Shown: positions 26,926 to 36,185 of the stretch, in pieces
Numbering within the stretch: position 1 is the stretch's first letter
How the letters are laid out: every line of letters begins with the position of its first letter
Source: Veillonella sp.
GTDB taxonomy: Bacteria > Bacillota > Negativicutes > Veillonellales > Veillonellaceae
Assembly: GCF_018364065.1 (NCBI RefSeq)
Contig: NZ_JAGZMO010000008.1
Location: 17,119-81,118 of the forward strand
Length of the DNA: 64,000 bases
Direction: 5' to 3'
Made by a program: the position numbers and the translations under genes
Notes under the pieces: generated by a model
The model's database searches: none
What the model saw: the letters and a program-made list of their open reading frames with translations, nothing else
Told to the model about the DNA's origin: nothing

Positions 26926-29234
26926 TTTACAAACGCTCTTGCTAACACTTCGTCCATAGTTTTTACCGGAGTAATAATCAAGCCTTCCGTTACGGAAGTT
27001 GGCAATTCTTCAATATCCTTAATGTTGCCGTGAGGAATGAAGACTTCCTTAATGCCGTAGCGCAATGCGGCGAGAAGTTTTTCTTTCAAACCGCCGATTG
27101 GAAGCACTCGGCCGCGCAATGTAATTTCACCGGTCATAGCCAAATCGGAGCGAACCTTGCGATTCGTTAAGGCCGATACGATAGCCAATGTCATAGTAAT
27201 ACCTGCCGACGGACCGTCCTTAGGTGTAGCACCTTCCGGTAAATGTACATGAATATCCAAGGTCTTGTGGAAATCTTCAGCAATGCCCAATTCTTTCGCA
27301 TTGTGGCGAATGTAGGACATGGCCGCCTGACCGGATTCCTGCATGACTTTGCCCAAGCTGCCGGTTAAGGACAACTTACCGGTACCTGCCATAGTGGTTG
27401 TTTCACAAGGAAGTACAACACCCCCTACGGAGGTCCATGCTAAACCGCATACAAGACCGACTTGTGCCGCTTTTTCACGTTCCTGTTCCAAATAGATTGG
27501 AGCGCCCAGGTAATGGGACAAGTTGCGTACGGTCACCTTAGGTGTAGTTTCTGCACCGCCAACCACTTCGAATGCCACCTTGCGGAGGATTTTAGCGATT
27601 GTTTTTTCTAAGGTACGAACGCCCGCTTCGCGAGTGTATTCGGAAATTACTTTGCGGAGCACCGCATCGGATAATTTTACCCCTTTGCCGGTTAAACCGT
27701 TTTTCTTAATTTGTTTCGGCACTAAGTAGCGCTTCGCAATTTCCAGTTTCTCGTCTTCCATGTAGCTGGACAGTTCAATCACTTCCATACGGTCCATAAG
27801 TGGTCCCGGAATGTTGCCCGGTACGTTGGCCGTAGTAATCCAGAATACATCGGAAAAGTCGAACGGCAATTCAATGAAGTGATCACTGAAGGATTTATTT
27901 TGTTCCGGATCCAATACTTCCAACAAAGCGGAAGACGGATCACCTTTATAATCGGATGCTAATTTGTCAATTTCGTCCAATAGGAATACAGGATTTCGTG
28001 TACCTGCATTCTTAAGTCCCTGAATCATGCGGCCTGGCAATGCACCGATGTAGGTACGACGATGACCGCGAATTTCAGCTTCATCGCGTACGCCGCCCAA
28101 GGAGGCGCGGATGAACTTACGATTCATGGATTTCGCAATGGATGTGGCCAAGGATGTTTTACCAACCCCCGGAGGTCCTACGAGACAAAGAATAGAACCG
28201 CTTTGGGCATCGGACAGTTTGCGCACTGCCAAGAATTCCAAAATACGTTCCTTAACTTTCTTAAGTCCGTAATGATCTTCATCTAAAATGCGAGCCGCTT
28301 CGTTAATGTCGAGGCGGTCTTCGGTTTCCTCGCTCCAAGGCAAGCTCAATACCCAGTCCAGATAGTTGCGCAGAATGTTAGCTTCCGGCATCATGGACGG
28401 CATGCGGCTGTAGCGGGAAATTTCCTTGTCGATGCGCTCGCGAATTTCGTCGGACACATCGAGCTTGCGCAATTGTTCGCGCAATTCCTGTGCTTCTTCA
28501 TCAGGATCAGATTTGTCGCCCAATTCGTTGTGAATTACGCGGATTTTTTCACGAAGGAAGTATTCCTTCTGTGCCTTTTCCATCTGCTGACGCACTTGGT
28601 TGTTAATGGAGTTCTCCAAATCGGAAATTTGAAGTTCCATGTTTAATGCACCTACTACCATGTTCAAACGGCGCAGTACATTGAGTTCGCTAAGGAAACT
28701 CTGGCGCGTTACCATTTCAGTCTGCAAGAACTGCACGATCTGGTCCGCTGTTTCCGACGGATCGGTACGCTCCATAACGCGACGAATTTCGTCGTCAGTT
28801 ACTAATTTAGTTTCTTCCGCCCATTTAATAAAGTTGGATTGTGCCAAGCGGCGATACGCTTCGGTTTCCACTTTATCGTCATATACAGGGACTAATGTTT
28901 CCATAGTCGCTTCGTAGTATACCGGCCCCTCTTCGATACGCACCACTTTAGCGCGGGTAATCCCTTCTACTAAAATGCGCACCAATCCGCCCGGCAGGCG
29001 AAGCATCTGTTTTATTTTAACGATTGTACCTACTTCGGCGATTTCGTCCTTTGTAGGGTTCTCGATTTCATCGTCAATCTGCGCGGAGACTGCTAACAAG
29101 CGATCATTCGCCATAGCCTCTTCCACGGCCCTAATTGATTTGTCACGTCCGATTTCCAGACGCACTTCTACTATTGGAAATACTACCATACCGCGTAGGG
29201 GCACTAAGGGTAGGCAAAATGTGGTCTCACTCAT
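26922..29234 (-). CDS. lon: ATP-dependent protease Lon
   Basis: LonA-type AAA+ protease of 770 residues: N-terminal substrate domain (LPLVPLRGMVVFP at 9-21), AAA+ module with Walker A GPPGVGKTSLA and Walker B LLDEID, and the C-terminal peptidase with the Ser-Lys dyad in PKDGPSAGITM and GGLKEKLLAALR. AAAGGAG precedes the ATG. It degrades misfolded and regulatory proteins in the cytoplasm. It lies downstream of tig-clpP-clpX but an intrinsic terminator separates it from clpX. Confidence 0.98.
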   Translation of the reverse strand: MSETTFCLPLVPLRGMVVFPIVEVRLEIGRDKSIRAVEEAMANDRLLAVSAQIDDEIENPTKDEIAEVGTIVKIKQMLRLPGGLVRILVEGITRAKVVRIEEGPVYYEATMETLVPVYDDKVETEAYRRLAQSNFIKWAEETKLVTDDEIRRVMERTDPSETADQIVQFLQTEMVTRQSFLSELNVLRRLNMVVGALNMELQISDLENSINNQVRQQMEKAQKEYFLREKIRVIHNELGDKSDPDEEAQELREQLRKLDVSDEIRERIDKEISRYSRMPSMMPEANILRNYLDWVLSLPWSEETEDRLDINEAARILDEDHYGLKKVKERILEFLAVRKLSDAQSGSILCLVGPPGVGKTSLATSIAKSMNRKFIRASLGGVRDEAEIRGHRRTYIGALPGRMIQGLKNAGTRNPVFLLDEIDKLASDYKGDPSSALLEVLDPEQNKSFSDHFIELPFDFSDVFWITTANVPGNIPGPLMDRMEVIELSSYMEDEKLEIAKRYLVPKQIKKNGLTGKGVKLSDAVLRKVISEYTREAGVRTLEKTIAKILRKVAFEVVGGAETTPKVTVRNLSHYLGAPIYLEQEREKAAQVGLVCGLAWTSVGGVVLPCETTTMAGTGKLSLTGSLGKVMQESGQAAMSYIRHNAKELGIAEDFHKTLDIHVHLPEGATPKDGPSAGITMTLAIVSALTNRKVRSDLAMTGEITLRGRVLPIGGLKEKLLAALRYGIKEVFIPHGNIKDIEELPTSVTEGLIITPVKTMDEVLARAFVK

Positions 29235-29266
29235 ATAGACTCCTTTCCCAAATTTATATTTATAAA

Positions 29267-29298
29267 AAGAAACTCATTCCCGAAGAAATGAGTTTCTT
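29267..29298 (-). terminator. Terminator between clpX and lon
   Basis: Arms AAGAAACTCATT / AATGAGTTTCTT around an eight-base loop, followed on the minus strand by a short T-run. Confidence 0.8.
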
Positions 29299-29329
29299 AA
29301 ACTTACAATTAATTCGTGCCTTTAAGGGC

Positions 29330-30559
29330 TCACTCATTCTTGAGTAACGGCTCTGCTGTGCCCTTCACAGCAGCACGGGTAATTATACATGTTTTAATGT
29401 CTTCTTGCGAAGGTATATCGTACATAACCCGCTTCATAACTTTCTCAATAATCGAGCGAAGTCCGCGGGCACCGGTGTTGCGTTTCATCGCCAACGTAGC
29501 AATTTCGTCCAACGCTTCATCTTCGAATACGAGGTTAACGTCTTCGAGGGAGAGCATCTTCTGATATTGTTTTACCAGCGCATTGCGAGGCTCGGTCAAA
29601 ATCTTAATCAAACCGTCTTTATCCAGCGGATCAAGCGTTACCATAACCGGTAAACGACCGATGAATTCAGGGATTAAGCCGAACTTTTGCAAATCTTCCG
29701 GCACTACTTCTTTCAAAATAGCGGATATATCTTTTTCTTCCTGCTTCTGAATGTCTGCGCCGAAACCTAATGTTTTCTTTGCAGTACGTTTGGAAATTAC
29801 TTTTTCCAAGCCGTCAAAAGCACCGCCGCAGATGAACAGAATGTTGGTCGTATCAATCTGAATGAGTTCCTGGTGCGGATGCTTACGTCCACCTTGTGGT
29901 GGCACCGATGCCACAGTACCTTCTAAAATCTTTAAAAGGGCCTGCTGCACACCTTCACCGGATACGTCGCGCGTAATGGAAGGGTTTTCCGATTTACGGG
30001 CAATTTTATCGATCTCATCGATATAGATAATACCGCGTTCCGCCTTTTCTACATCATAGTCGGCAGCCTGGATAAGTTTTAAGAGAATGTTTTCCACATC
30101 CTCGCCTACATAGCCGGCTTCAGTCAAACTGGTGGCATCAGCCATGGCAAACGGTACTTCCAAGTACTTCGCCAATGTCTGCGCCAATAAAGTTTTACCG
30201 CTGCCTGTAGGGCCAATGAACAATACGTTGGCTTTCTGGAGTTCCACATCGTCAACCGTATTATTCACCTGCAGTCGTTTATAGTGATTATAAACGGCTA
30301 CGGCCAAGGAAATCTTGGCTTCATCCTGTCCAATTACATATTCATCCAAATATGCTTTTATTTCATGAGGCGTAGGCACATGGGACAGGGCAAAGCCACT
30401 GTCCCCACTGTTGCCTAATTCTTCCTCAATAATATTCTGGCAAACTTCGATACATTCATCACAAATATATACGTTCGGACCTGCTACTAATTTTCGAACT
30501 TCATCGCTCGTACGTCCGCAGAAACTGCAACGCAACGTTTCTTTTTCGTCTTTTTTCAA
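29330..30559 (-). CDS. clpX: ATP-dependent Clp protease, unfoldase subunit ClpX
   Basis: ClpX unfolds tagged substrates and feeds them to ClpP. The 409-residue protein has the N-terminal zinc-binding domain (CSFCGR ... CDEC, residues 11-36), Walker A GPTGSGKTLLAQ, Walker B IIYIDEIDKIA and the IGF-like loop that contacts ClpP (LGFGAD). The start is a TTG codon at 30559: GGAGG lies seven bases upstream and no ATG fits. It follows clpP by 21 bases. Confidence 0.97.
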   Translation of the reverse strand: MKKDEKETLRCSFCGRTSDEVRKLVAGPNVYICDECIEVCQNIIEEELGNSGDSGFALSHVPTPHEIKAYLDEYVIGQDEAKISLAVAVYNHYKRLQVNNTVDDVELQKANVLFIGPTGSGKTLLAQTLAKYLEVPFAMADATSLTEAGYVGEDVENILLKLIQAADYDVEKAERGIIYIDEIDKIARKSENPSITRDVSGEGVQQALLKILEGTVASVPPQGGRKHPHQELIQIDTTNILFICGGAFDGLEKVISKRTAKKTLGFGADIQKQEEKDISAILKEVVPEDLQKFGLIPEFIGRLPVMVTLDPLDKDGLIKILTEPRNALVKQYQKMLSLEDVNLVFEDEALDEIATLAMKRNTGARGLRSIIEKVMKRVMYDIPSQEDIKTCIITRAAVKGTAEPLLKNE

Positions 30560-30580
30560 GCCTAGTCCTCCTAGTTATCA

Positions 30581-31174
30581 TTATTTACTAATTGATAACG
30601 GCCGTTCTAGCACTTCATCAATTAAACCATATGCTACGGCATCTTGTGCACTCATGAAGTTGTCACGATCAGTGTCCGCTTTGATGCGTTCAATGTCTTG
30701 ACCGCTGTGAGAAGCGATGATGCCATTTAATTCTTCACGCATACGTAAAATTTCACGGGCATGAATTTCAATTTCCGTAGCCTGACCTTGTACACCGCCC
30801 AATGGTTGGTGAATCATAACGCGCGCATGTGGAAGGGCATAACGTTTGCCTTTCGCACCGGCAGTTAAGAGCACGGCACCCATACTTGCGGCGGAGCCGA
30901 CACAGATGGTGGACACATCAGGTTTGATGTACTGCATTGTATCATAAATAGCCATACCTGCAGTTACAACACCGCCGGGACTATTAATGTATAAATGAAT
31001 GTCTTTGTCAGGATCTTCGGCCTCTAAGAATAACAACTGGGCAATAACGAGATTGGCCACTTCGTCATTAATAGGACCGCCTAAAAATACGATTCTATCT
31101 TTTAATAAACGGGAATAAATATCATAGGAGCGCTCGCCGCGTCCACTTTGTTCTACCACGATTGGTACGTACAT
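30581..31174 (-). CDS. clpP: ATP-dependent Clp protease, proteolytic subunit ClpP
   Basis: A 197-residue serine protease that forms tetradecameric barrels. The catalytic Ser is in GSAASMGAVLL (near 97), the His in MIHQPLGG (near 122), with the Asp further on. The N-terminus MYVPIVVEQSGRGERSYDI is the family-standard start, and GAGGTG lies seven bases before this ATG at 31174, so it is preferred to an in-frame Met nine codons earlier. Operon order tig-clpP-clpX. Confidence 0.97.
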   Translation of the reverse strand: MYVPIVVEQSGRGERSYDIYSRLLKDRIVFLGGPINDEVANLVIAQLLFLEAEDPDKDIHLYINSPGGVVTAGMAIYDTMQYIKPDVSTICVGSAASMGAVLLTAGAKGKRYALPHARVMIHQPLGGVQGQATEIEIHAREILRMREELNGIIASHSGQDIERIKADTDRDNFMSAQDAVAYGLIDEVLERPLSISK

Positions 31175-31231
31175 ATCATACACCTCATGTCCATGTACCA
31201 TGATGGCTCTTCCCTTTATATGTAGCTATAA

Positions 31232-32542
31232 TTATTCAGCTTTAGGAGCTTCGTTACCTTTAGCGTTTGCAACGATGAAACCGGCAGCTTTTTTACGTGC
31301 TACAGAGTTAGCCAACATAGACACACGGCCTTCTTTAGCAATAACGTTCCAAACTTCTTTTGGATCTGCGCCGAATTGGTTAGCCATTGTGAATACTTCC
31401 ATGTTGAGGTCGTCAGGGGTAACTTCGATGTTTTCCGCCTTAGCGATAGCTTCTAACACGAGATCAGTACGCACGTTTTTAGCGGCACTTTCTTTGTATT
31501 CAGCTTTAAGACCGTCTAAAGTCTGGTTAGAGAATTTGAAATATTGGTCTAAGCTTAAACCGCGGCTTTCCATGTTCATGGAGAGTTCCTGGATCATTTG
31601 TTCCACACGTTCATCTACCATGATTTCAGGGATGTCTACAGTAGAAGCTTCTACAGCCTTCTGAACGAGTTCAGTAGCATAAGCGTCCATTACACGACGG
31701 TTTTTGTCTACTTCCATCTGTTTGCGAAGGTCTGCTTTTAATTCTTCGATTGTGTCATAGGAACTTGCTTCTTTAGCAAATTCGTCGTTTAATTCAGGAA
31801 GTTCTTTGCGTTTAATATCGTTGATATGAACTTTGAAGATTGCTTCCTTACCGGCTAATTCAGTGGCATGATATTCTTCAGGGAATGTCACTTTCACTTC
31901 TACGTCTTCACCGGCTGCATGACCGATTAACTGGTCTTCGAAGCCAGGGATGAAGTTACCGGAACCGATTTCCAATGGATAGGATTTAGCGGAACCGCCG
32001 GCAAAAGGTTTTTCGTCAACGAAACCATCATAGTCGATAACTGCGAAGTCGCCTTTTTCTACTTTAGCGCCTTCAGGAGCTACAACCATTTTAGCCTGTT
32101 GGTTACGGATATTGTCTAATTGTTCCTGAATTTCTTCTTCGGAAACAGTCATATCGCCTTTTTCGGCTTCTAAACCTTTGTATTCGCCAAGAGTTACTTC
32201 AGGGCGTTTTACAAAAGTAGCTTTGAATACTAAATCACTGCCTTCTGCAAATGTTACCTTTTCAATTTCAGGTTCGCTTACCGGAGTAAGTTCATTAGCA
32301 CGAAGTGCTTCTTGGTATGCACGGCCTGCGATTGTTTCAAATGCTTCGTCAAGAATTGCTTCTTTACCGAAGTTCATTTCTAAAATACGGCGAGGTGCTT
32401 TACCTTTACGGAAACCAGGGATGTTAACTTGACCGGCAATACGTTTTACCGCCTGGTCAATGCCTTTTTTTACGTCCTTTGCAGGAACTTCAATTGTTAA
32501 TGTTACCTTATGTTGATCAACAGGGGTTACAGTTGCATTCAT
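31232..32542 (-). CDS. tig: Trigger factor chaperone
   Basis: Ribosome-bound peptidyl-prolyl isomerase and chaperone of 436 residues. The N-domain has the ribosome-docking signature GFRKGKAPRRILE (about 43-55), the FKBP-like PPIase domain spans about 150-240 (DFAVIDYDGFVD, IPGFEDQLIG), and the C-terminal arms are helical. ATG at 32542 has AAGGAGG upstream; a short hairpin GGGCTATCGCCC precedes it. First gene of the tig-clpP-clpX operon. Confidence 0.97.
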   Translation of the reverse strand: MNATVTPVDQHKVTLTIEVPAKDVKKGIDQAVKRIAGQVNIPGFRKGKAPRRILEMNFGKEAILDEAFETIAGRAYQEALRANELTPVSEPEIEKVTFAEGSDLVFKATFVKRPEVTLGEYKGLEAEKGDMTVSEEEIQEQLDNIRNQQAKMVVAPEGAKVEKGDFAVIDYDGFVDEKPFAGGSAKSYPLEIGSGNFIPGFEDQLIGHAAGEDVEVKVTFPEEYHATELAGKEAIFKVHINDIKRKELPELNDEFAKEASSYDTIEELKADLRKQMEVDKNRRVMDAYATELVQKAVEASTVDIPEIMVDERVEQMIQELSMNMESRGLSLDQYFKFSNQTLDGLKAEYKESAAKNVRTDLVLEAIAKAENIEVTPDDLNMEVFTMANQFGADPKEVWNVIAKEGRVSMLANSVARKKAAGFIVANAKGNEAPKAE

Positions 32543-32602
32543 GAAAATATGTCCTCCTTGAGGGCGATAGCCCAAAATCTGTTTTATTATATTGCATTCC
32601 TA

Positions 32603-32631
32603 ATCTTATCATAAAATTTCATTGATTGCAA
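32603..32631 (-). promoter_or_regulatory. Likely promoter of tig-clpP-clpX
   Basis: On the minus strand TTGCAA, 17-base spacer, TAAGAT. No CIRCE or CtsR-type operator was recognised beside it. Confidence 0.55.
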
Positions 32632-32716
32632 TTTTCTACCGGAATTTACTAAATTTGTTAAAATTTCAATCAATTTATATAGTATGAAAATCATTTTTGC
32701 CGTGTTTTAACAGCGA

Positions 32717-32752
32717 ATATGGGCTTGCCGAGTATATTTGGCAAACCCATAT
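32717..32752 (-). terminator. Terminator downstream of the CBS-domain gene
   Basis: Thirteen-base arms ATATGGGCTTGCC / GGCAAACCCATAT (one mismatch) around a ten-base loop, 72 bases past the gene. T content after it is modest on both strands. Confidence 0.55.
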
Positions 32753-32823
32753 GTTTTATGTCAGTGTTCGTTTATTTATAAACCTGTTTGATTACTCAAA
32801 CCTATCTTAAACTCACGTCTGTT

Positions 32824-33294
32824 CTATTCTTTACCTTCTCTACATTCTTTGGCAATAAGTTCTACTACGTCCTGACGACTGAAAACGCCGGTGACTACAT
32901 TATTAGCGTCTACAACAGGCACTGTTTTCAAGTGTTTTTCCAGCATAGTGGCAACTACAACTTCCACCTCTTCGTCTCCGTGGCAGGTAATGACATCTTT
33001 CGTCATAAGTTCTTCTACGCGAACAGCCAGGAGTTTCTTGAAGGAAGCATTGTATTCGCCGATACCGCTGTAATAGATACTGGCCCCCAGTACGTTTACA
33101 TAATGTGGAGCGTGAGGTCTTACTTTCTTATAGAGCAAGTCGCCTTCCGTAATAATGCCGATTAATTTGTCTTCGCCGTCCACTACGGTGATGGCATTGA
33201 TTTTATACTTAACCATCAATTGAGCCGCTTCATTAATTGTAGTGTCTTTTGTAATTGTAATAGGATATTTATTCATAACTTCAGAAATTAACAT
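32824..33294 (-). CDS. Two-CBS-domain protein
   Basis: The 156-residue product is a tandem of CBS motifs: the first starts at MNKYPITITKDTTINEAAQLM with GIITEGDLL, the second at MTKDVITCHGDEEVEVVVATM with GVFSRQDVV. Such Bateman modules bind adenine nucleotides or SAM and act as sensors. No catalytic domain is fused, so the partner is unknown. GGGGGAGA precedes the ATG. It stands alone between tig and the tail-anchored protein gene; an eight-base inverted repeat TATATAGG / CCTATATA (33379-33409) lies upstream. Confidence 0.9.
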   Translation of the reverse strand: MLISEVMNKYPITITKDTTINEAAQLMVKYKINAITVVDGEDKLIGIITEGDLLYKKVRPHAPHYVNVLGASIYYSGIGEYNASFKKLLAVRVEELMTKDVITCHGDEEVEVVVATMLEKHLKTVPVVDANNVVTGVFSRQDVVELIAKECREGKE

Positions 33295-33538
33295 ATAATC
33301 TCCCCCTTCCGAAGTGAGTCAGCGTTAAATATCGGCTACAAACAATAATCAATGTATAGCTGCGACTTATAATTAGTATATAGGCAGTCCTAATAACTAC
33401 CTATATATGTATAGTTAGACACGAGATATCAAATCTCCTTCTAAATTTTTTAAATTTTTCAAGAAATTTTTTAACTTTCGCTTCAGCTTTTTCCAACGCG
33501 GTTTTCTTCACTACATTACTTGCGTGGCGCTCTTAATT

Positions 33539-34561
33539 CTAACGGGCACCCTTCAGGAAAATGTACACAATGATGCCGATTAAAACGATGCCCAGCAAAA
33601 TAGCGCTTACCATAATGCCTCGCTTGTTGCCGCCCTGGCCACCTTCTACGGTTTCCACCAAGTTGCCCTCTTCATCGTAATGATGACGATACTGGCCTTC
33701 CAAGTCTTCGTAATCCTTTACATCTTCTATGGTTTTCTTATACCTCTGTTCGGCAATGGCTCTGCGTCGATCCGCCGCCTGCTGTTCCATTTGATGGACC
33801 TGCAAATTCGTAACATCCACCTTCAACGCCCGAAGAAGACCTTCAATGAAAATGAGGCGTTTTTCCAACACGCTGTTCACTTCAAAGGTACGTTGCAGCC
33901 AGGACTGATAAATTGCCAGCTGTTCCCCATGTGCCGCCTGTTTCTGTGCTTCCCGCCGTAAAACCTCTTCCTCAGACAGTTCCGCATCAGTGCTGCCATC
34001 GGCCTGACTTCCGTCAGACGCAACTACATCACCGTTAGCCGCTACCGCTCCATCGCCGTCATTCGACGGGGCACCATTTTGGCCCATGCCCAATTCAGCG
34101 ACTAAGGTTTCAATGATAACCTGCATATATTGGCTCAATGTAGTGAGCAACAAGTTGAACTCACCATTTTGTTTAATCAGTTCAATTTTTCGCTGATTAA
34201 TATAGTTCGCTACGAAGCCGCCCTTTTCCAAGGTTTCAATCATATGCGATGCATCACCATAAGCGCCCAGAGCGGACAGCACGATGCGGTTGGAGTTCGC
34301 AATATCGCTTACACCGCGCTCAATCATATCCTTGCGCTCCGCCGCCAATTCCGACAATTCTTCAGAACTGTGCAGCGCATCGTATTTCGCCTTCAACTCC
34401 TCAATATACGCACCGTTTTCTTTAAATACATCTTGAGCCGTCTTAATCGAGCTGTTATATAATTCGTAAAACGCCTCCGAGCCTTTCAGTTGCTGTGTCT
34501 GCATTAAACGCTCCGGCAACGGCAATCCGAAAAAATCATTTTGATTCTCCAAACAAGTCAT
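33539..34561 (-). CDS. Unknown coiled-coil protein with a C-terminal membrane anchor
   Basis: About 340 residues. Most of the chain is predicted helical and coiled (ELKAKYDALHSSEELSEL, EVLRREAQKQAAHGEQLA, QQAADRRRAIAEQRYKK), broken by a disordered Gly/Ala/Asp-rich stretch in the middle. Near the C-terminus GIMVSAILLGIVLIGIIVYI is a single membrane helix followed by LKGAR, a tail-anchor layout with the bulk in the cytoplasm. The start is unclear: the ATG at 34561 abuts AAGGAGG, and a TTG three codons on has better spacing. It follows rlmH by five bases. I recognise no family or function. Confidence 0.7.
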   Translation of the reverse strand: MTCLENQNDFFGLPLPERLMQTQQLKGSEAFYELYNSSIKTAQDVFKENGAYIEELKAKYDALHSSEELSELAAERKDMIERGVSDIANSNRIVLSALGAYGDASHMIETLEKGGFVANYINQRKIELIKQNGEFNLLLTTLSQYMQVIIETLVAELGMGQNGAPSNDGDGAVAANGDVVASDGSQADGSTDAELSEEEVLRREAQKQAAHGEQLAIYQSWLQRTFEVNSVLEKRLIFIEGLLRALKVDVTNLQVHQMEQQAADRRRAIAEQRYKKTIEDVKDYEDLEGQYRHHYDEEGNLVETVEGGQGGNKRGIMVSAILLGIVLIGIIVYIFLKGAR

Positions 34562-34566
34562 CCTCC

Positions 34567-35043
34567 TTACCAATGATATGGTTCGTTTTTATTTATTTTG
34601 CAAGCCCGATAAATTTGTTCCACTAACAATAATCGAACCATTTGATGTGTGAATGTCATAGGGCTGAACGAAAGTGCCAAGTCCGCCCGCTGACGCAAGT
34701 CCCGGGACACGCCGAAGGCTCCGCCGATGACGAAGGTCATCTCACTGATGCCGCTCACTTCCAGCTCGCTGATCTTAGCGGCCAGTTGTTCTGACGAAAG
34801 CATCTTACCCTTAACATCGAGAAGCACCACATAGGATTTATTGGTGAGCAGCTTTAAAATGCGGCCCCCTTCTTCCTCTACAATCGCTTCCCGTTGAGAG
34901 GCGCCTTGACTGCTCTGCTTACTTTCACTCACTTCCACGATGGTGGCACCGCCATAAACGGACAGGCGTTTCACAAATTCCGCCACACCGTCGCGTAAAT
35001 AGGCAGTCTTAAGCTTGCCCACTGTAATTATCGTAAACTTCAT
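34567..35043 (-). CDS. rlmH: 23S rRNA pseudouridine-1915 N3-methyltransferase RlmH
   Basis: SPOUT-class methyltransferase of 158 residues that modifies pseudouridine 1915 of helix 69 in assembled ribosomes, a site made by RluD, which is also in this window. Visible features: GKLKTAYLRDGVAEF at the start, the knot FVIGGAFGVSRDLRQRA, LSFSPMTFTHQMVRLLLVEQ, and the diagnostic C-terminus YHW. AAGGAG precedes the ATG. It begins three bases after htrA. Confidence 0.97.
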   Translation of the reverse strand: MKFTIITVGKLKTAYLRDGVAEFVKRLSVYGGATIVEVSESKQSSQGASQREAIVEEEGGRILKLLTNKSYVVLLDVKGKMLSSEQLAAKISELEVSGISEMTFVIGGAFGVSRDLRQRADLALSFSPMTFTHQMVRLLLVEQIYRACKINKNEPYHW

Positions 35044-35046
35044 GGC

Positions 35047-36156
35047 CTACTCCTTGTCAGGCATTGTGCCGAGAACAAGACTTACGCGGCGTTCCGTACC
35101 ATTGCTTACAATCGTCAACTCCAATGTTTCCCCCGGTTTGTGGCTGTCGATGATTTGCTTCAATTCCACCAGGTTTGTCACCTGTTTTTCGCCGATAGCA
35201 ATGATTACGTCCCCTTCGTTAATGTCCACGTTAGCCGCCGGACCGTCACCATATACCTTCGCTACAAGAAGTCCGTTCTGTTTTAAGTTAAAACCGTATT
35301 TAGCAGCCCCCACTTTGTCCAAGAGCCCCAAGCCTAAATAAGGTCGTACCACTTTGCCCTTTTCAATTAATTCTTTTACAATCGGCTTCACTTCGTTGAT
35401 TGGAATGGAGAACCCCATACCTTCAATACCGGTCTGCGCAATCTTTTCACTGTTAATACCGATAACATCGCCATCCGCATTAACAAGAGCACCGCCGGAG
35501 TTGCCCGGATTGATAGCCGCATCAGTCTGAATGAGTGGGAAACGCTGTGTTTCCATATCTATCATGCGATGTAATGCACTGACTACGCCGGCCGTTACAG
35601 TACCTTGGAATTCAAGGCCCAGCGGATTGCCGATAGCAATAGCCGGTTCACCGACCTGCAAGCTGTCCGAGTCGCCTAAGGTAGCTACAGGTAAATCCCC
35701 TTTAGGTTCAATCTTAACAACAGCCAAGTCAGTGAGCGAATCCACGCCTACAATCGTACCCTGTTGCGATGTACCGTCAGACAGGGAAACGATAACTGAA
35801 TTGTTAGTAGCCGGAGCCACTACATGATAGTTAGTAACGATATAGCCCTTTTTATCAATGATTACGCCGGAGCCTACGCCTTCACCAACTAAAACTTGTT
35901 GATTGAAGAAATCACGTTGGTATACCTTTGTCGTAATGCCTACAATGGAAGGGCCGGCCTTTTTAACCGCTTCTACAATGGCTGTATCGCGATTAGCTGT
36001 AAGCGGCACGTCCTTTTTGCCCCCTACGGACACAGTCTCCTGCGTCGTCTTCTGCGTAGCATTGAAAAAGTCTCTGGAAATGTAACCGCCTACACCACCT
36101 ACAACAATGAGAATAATGGCAATAACTGCAATAATGTATCGTTTGTTTGAATTCAT
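35047..36156 (-). CDS. htrA: HtrA/DegP-like trypsin-fold serine protease
   Basis: Envelope quality-control protease of 369 residues: N-terminal signal anchor (residues about 7-28), protease domain with the triad His in TNYHVV, Asp in SLTDLAVVKI and Ser in NPGNSGGALVN, then one PDZ domain (about 270-360, NVDINEGDVIIAIGEKQVTN). The single PDZ and membrane anchor match DegS/HtrA of Gram-positive type rather than two-PDZ DegP. GGAGG precedes the ATG. Order walJ-like, htrA, rlmH is common in Firmicutes. Confidence 0.95.
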   Translation of the reverse strand: MNSNKRYIIAVIAIILIVVGGVGGYISRDFFNATQKTTQETVSVGGKKDVPLTANRDTAIVEAVKKAGPSIVGITTKVYQRDFFNQQVLVGEGVGSGVIIDKKGYIVTNYHVVAPATNNSVIVSLSDGTSQQGTIVGVDSLTDLAVVKIEPKGDLPVATLGDSDSLQVGEPAIAIGNPLGLEFQGTVTAGVVSALHRMIDMETQRFPLIQTDAAINPGNSGGALVNADGDVIGINSEKIAQTGIEGMGFSIPINEVKPIVKELIEKGKVVRPYLGLGLLDKVGAAKYGFNLKQNGLLVAKVYGDGPAANVDINEGDVIIAIGEKQVTNLVELKQIIDSHKPGETLELTIVSNGTERRVSLVLGTMPDKE

Positions 36157-36185
36157 AATAAACCTCCATTCGTACTACGATAACA

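Noticed and set aside
33401..33511. Lysine-rich 36-codon frame (GTG start, KKTALEKAEAKVKKF) on the minus strand between the CBS gene and the tail-anchored protein gene
   Set aside because: The frame looks protein-like and amphipathic but has no ribosome site or ATG; it could be a remnant. Not reported as a gene without conservation.
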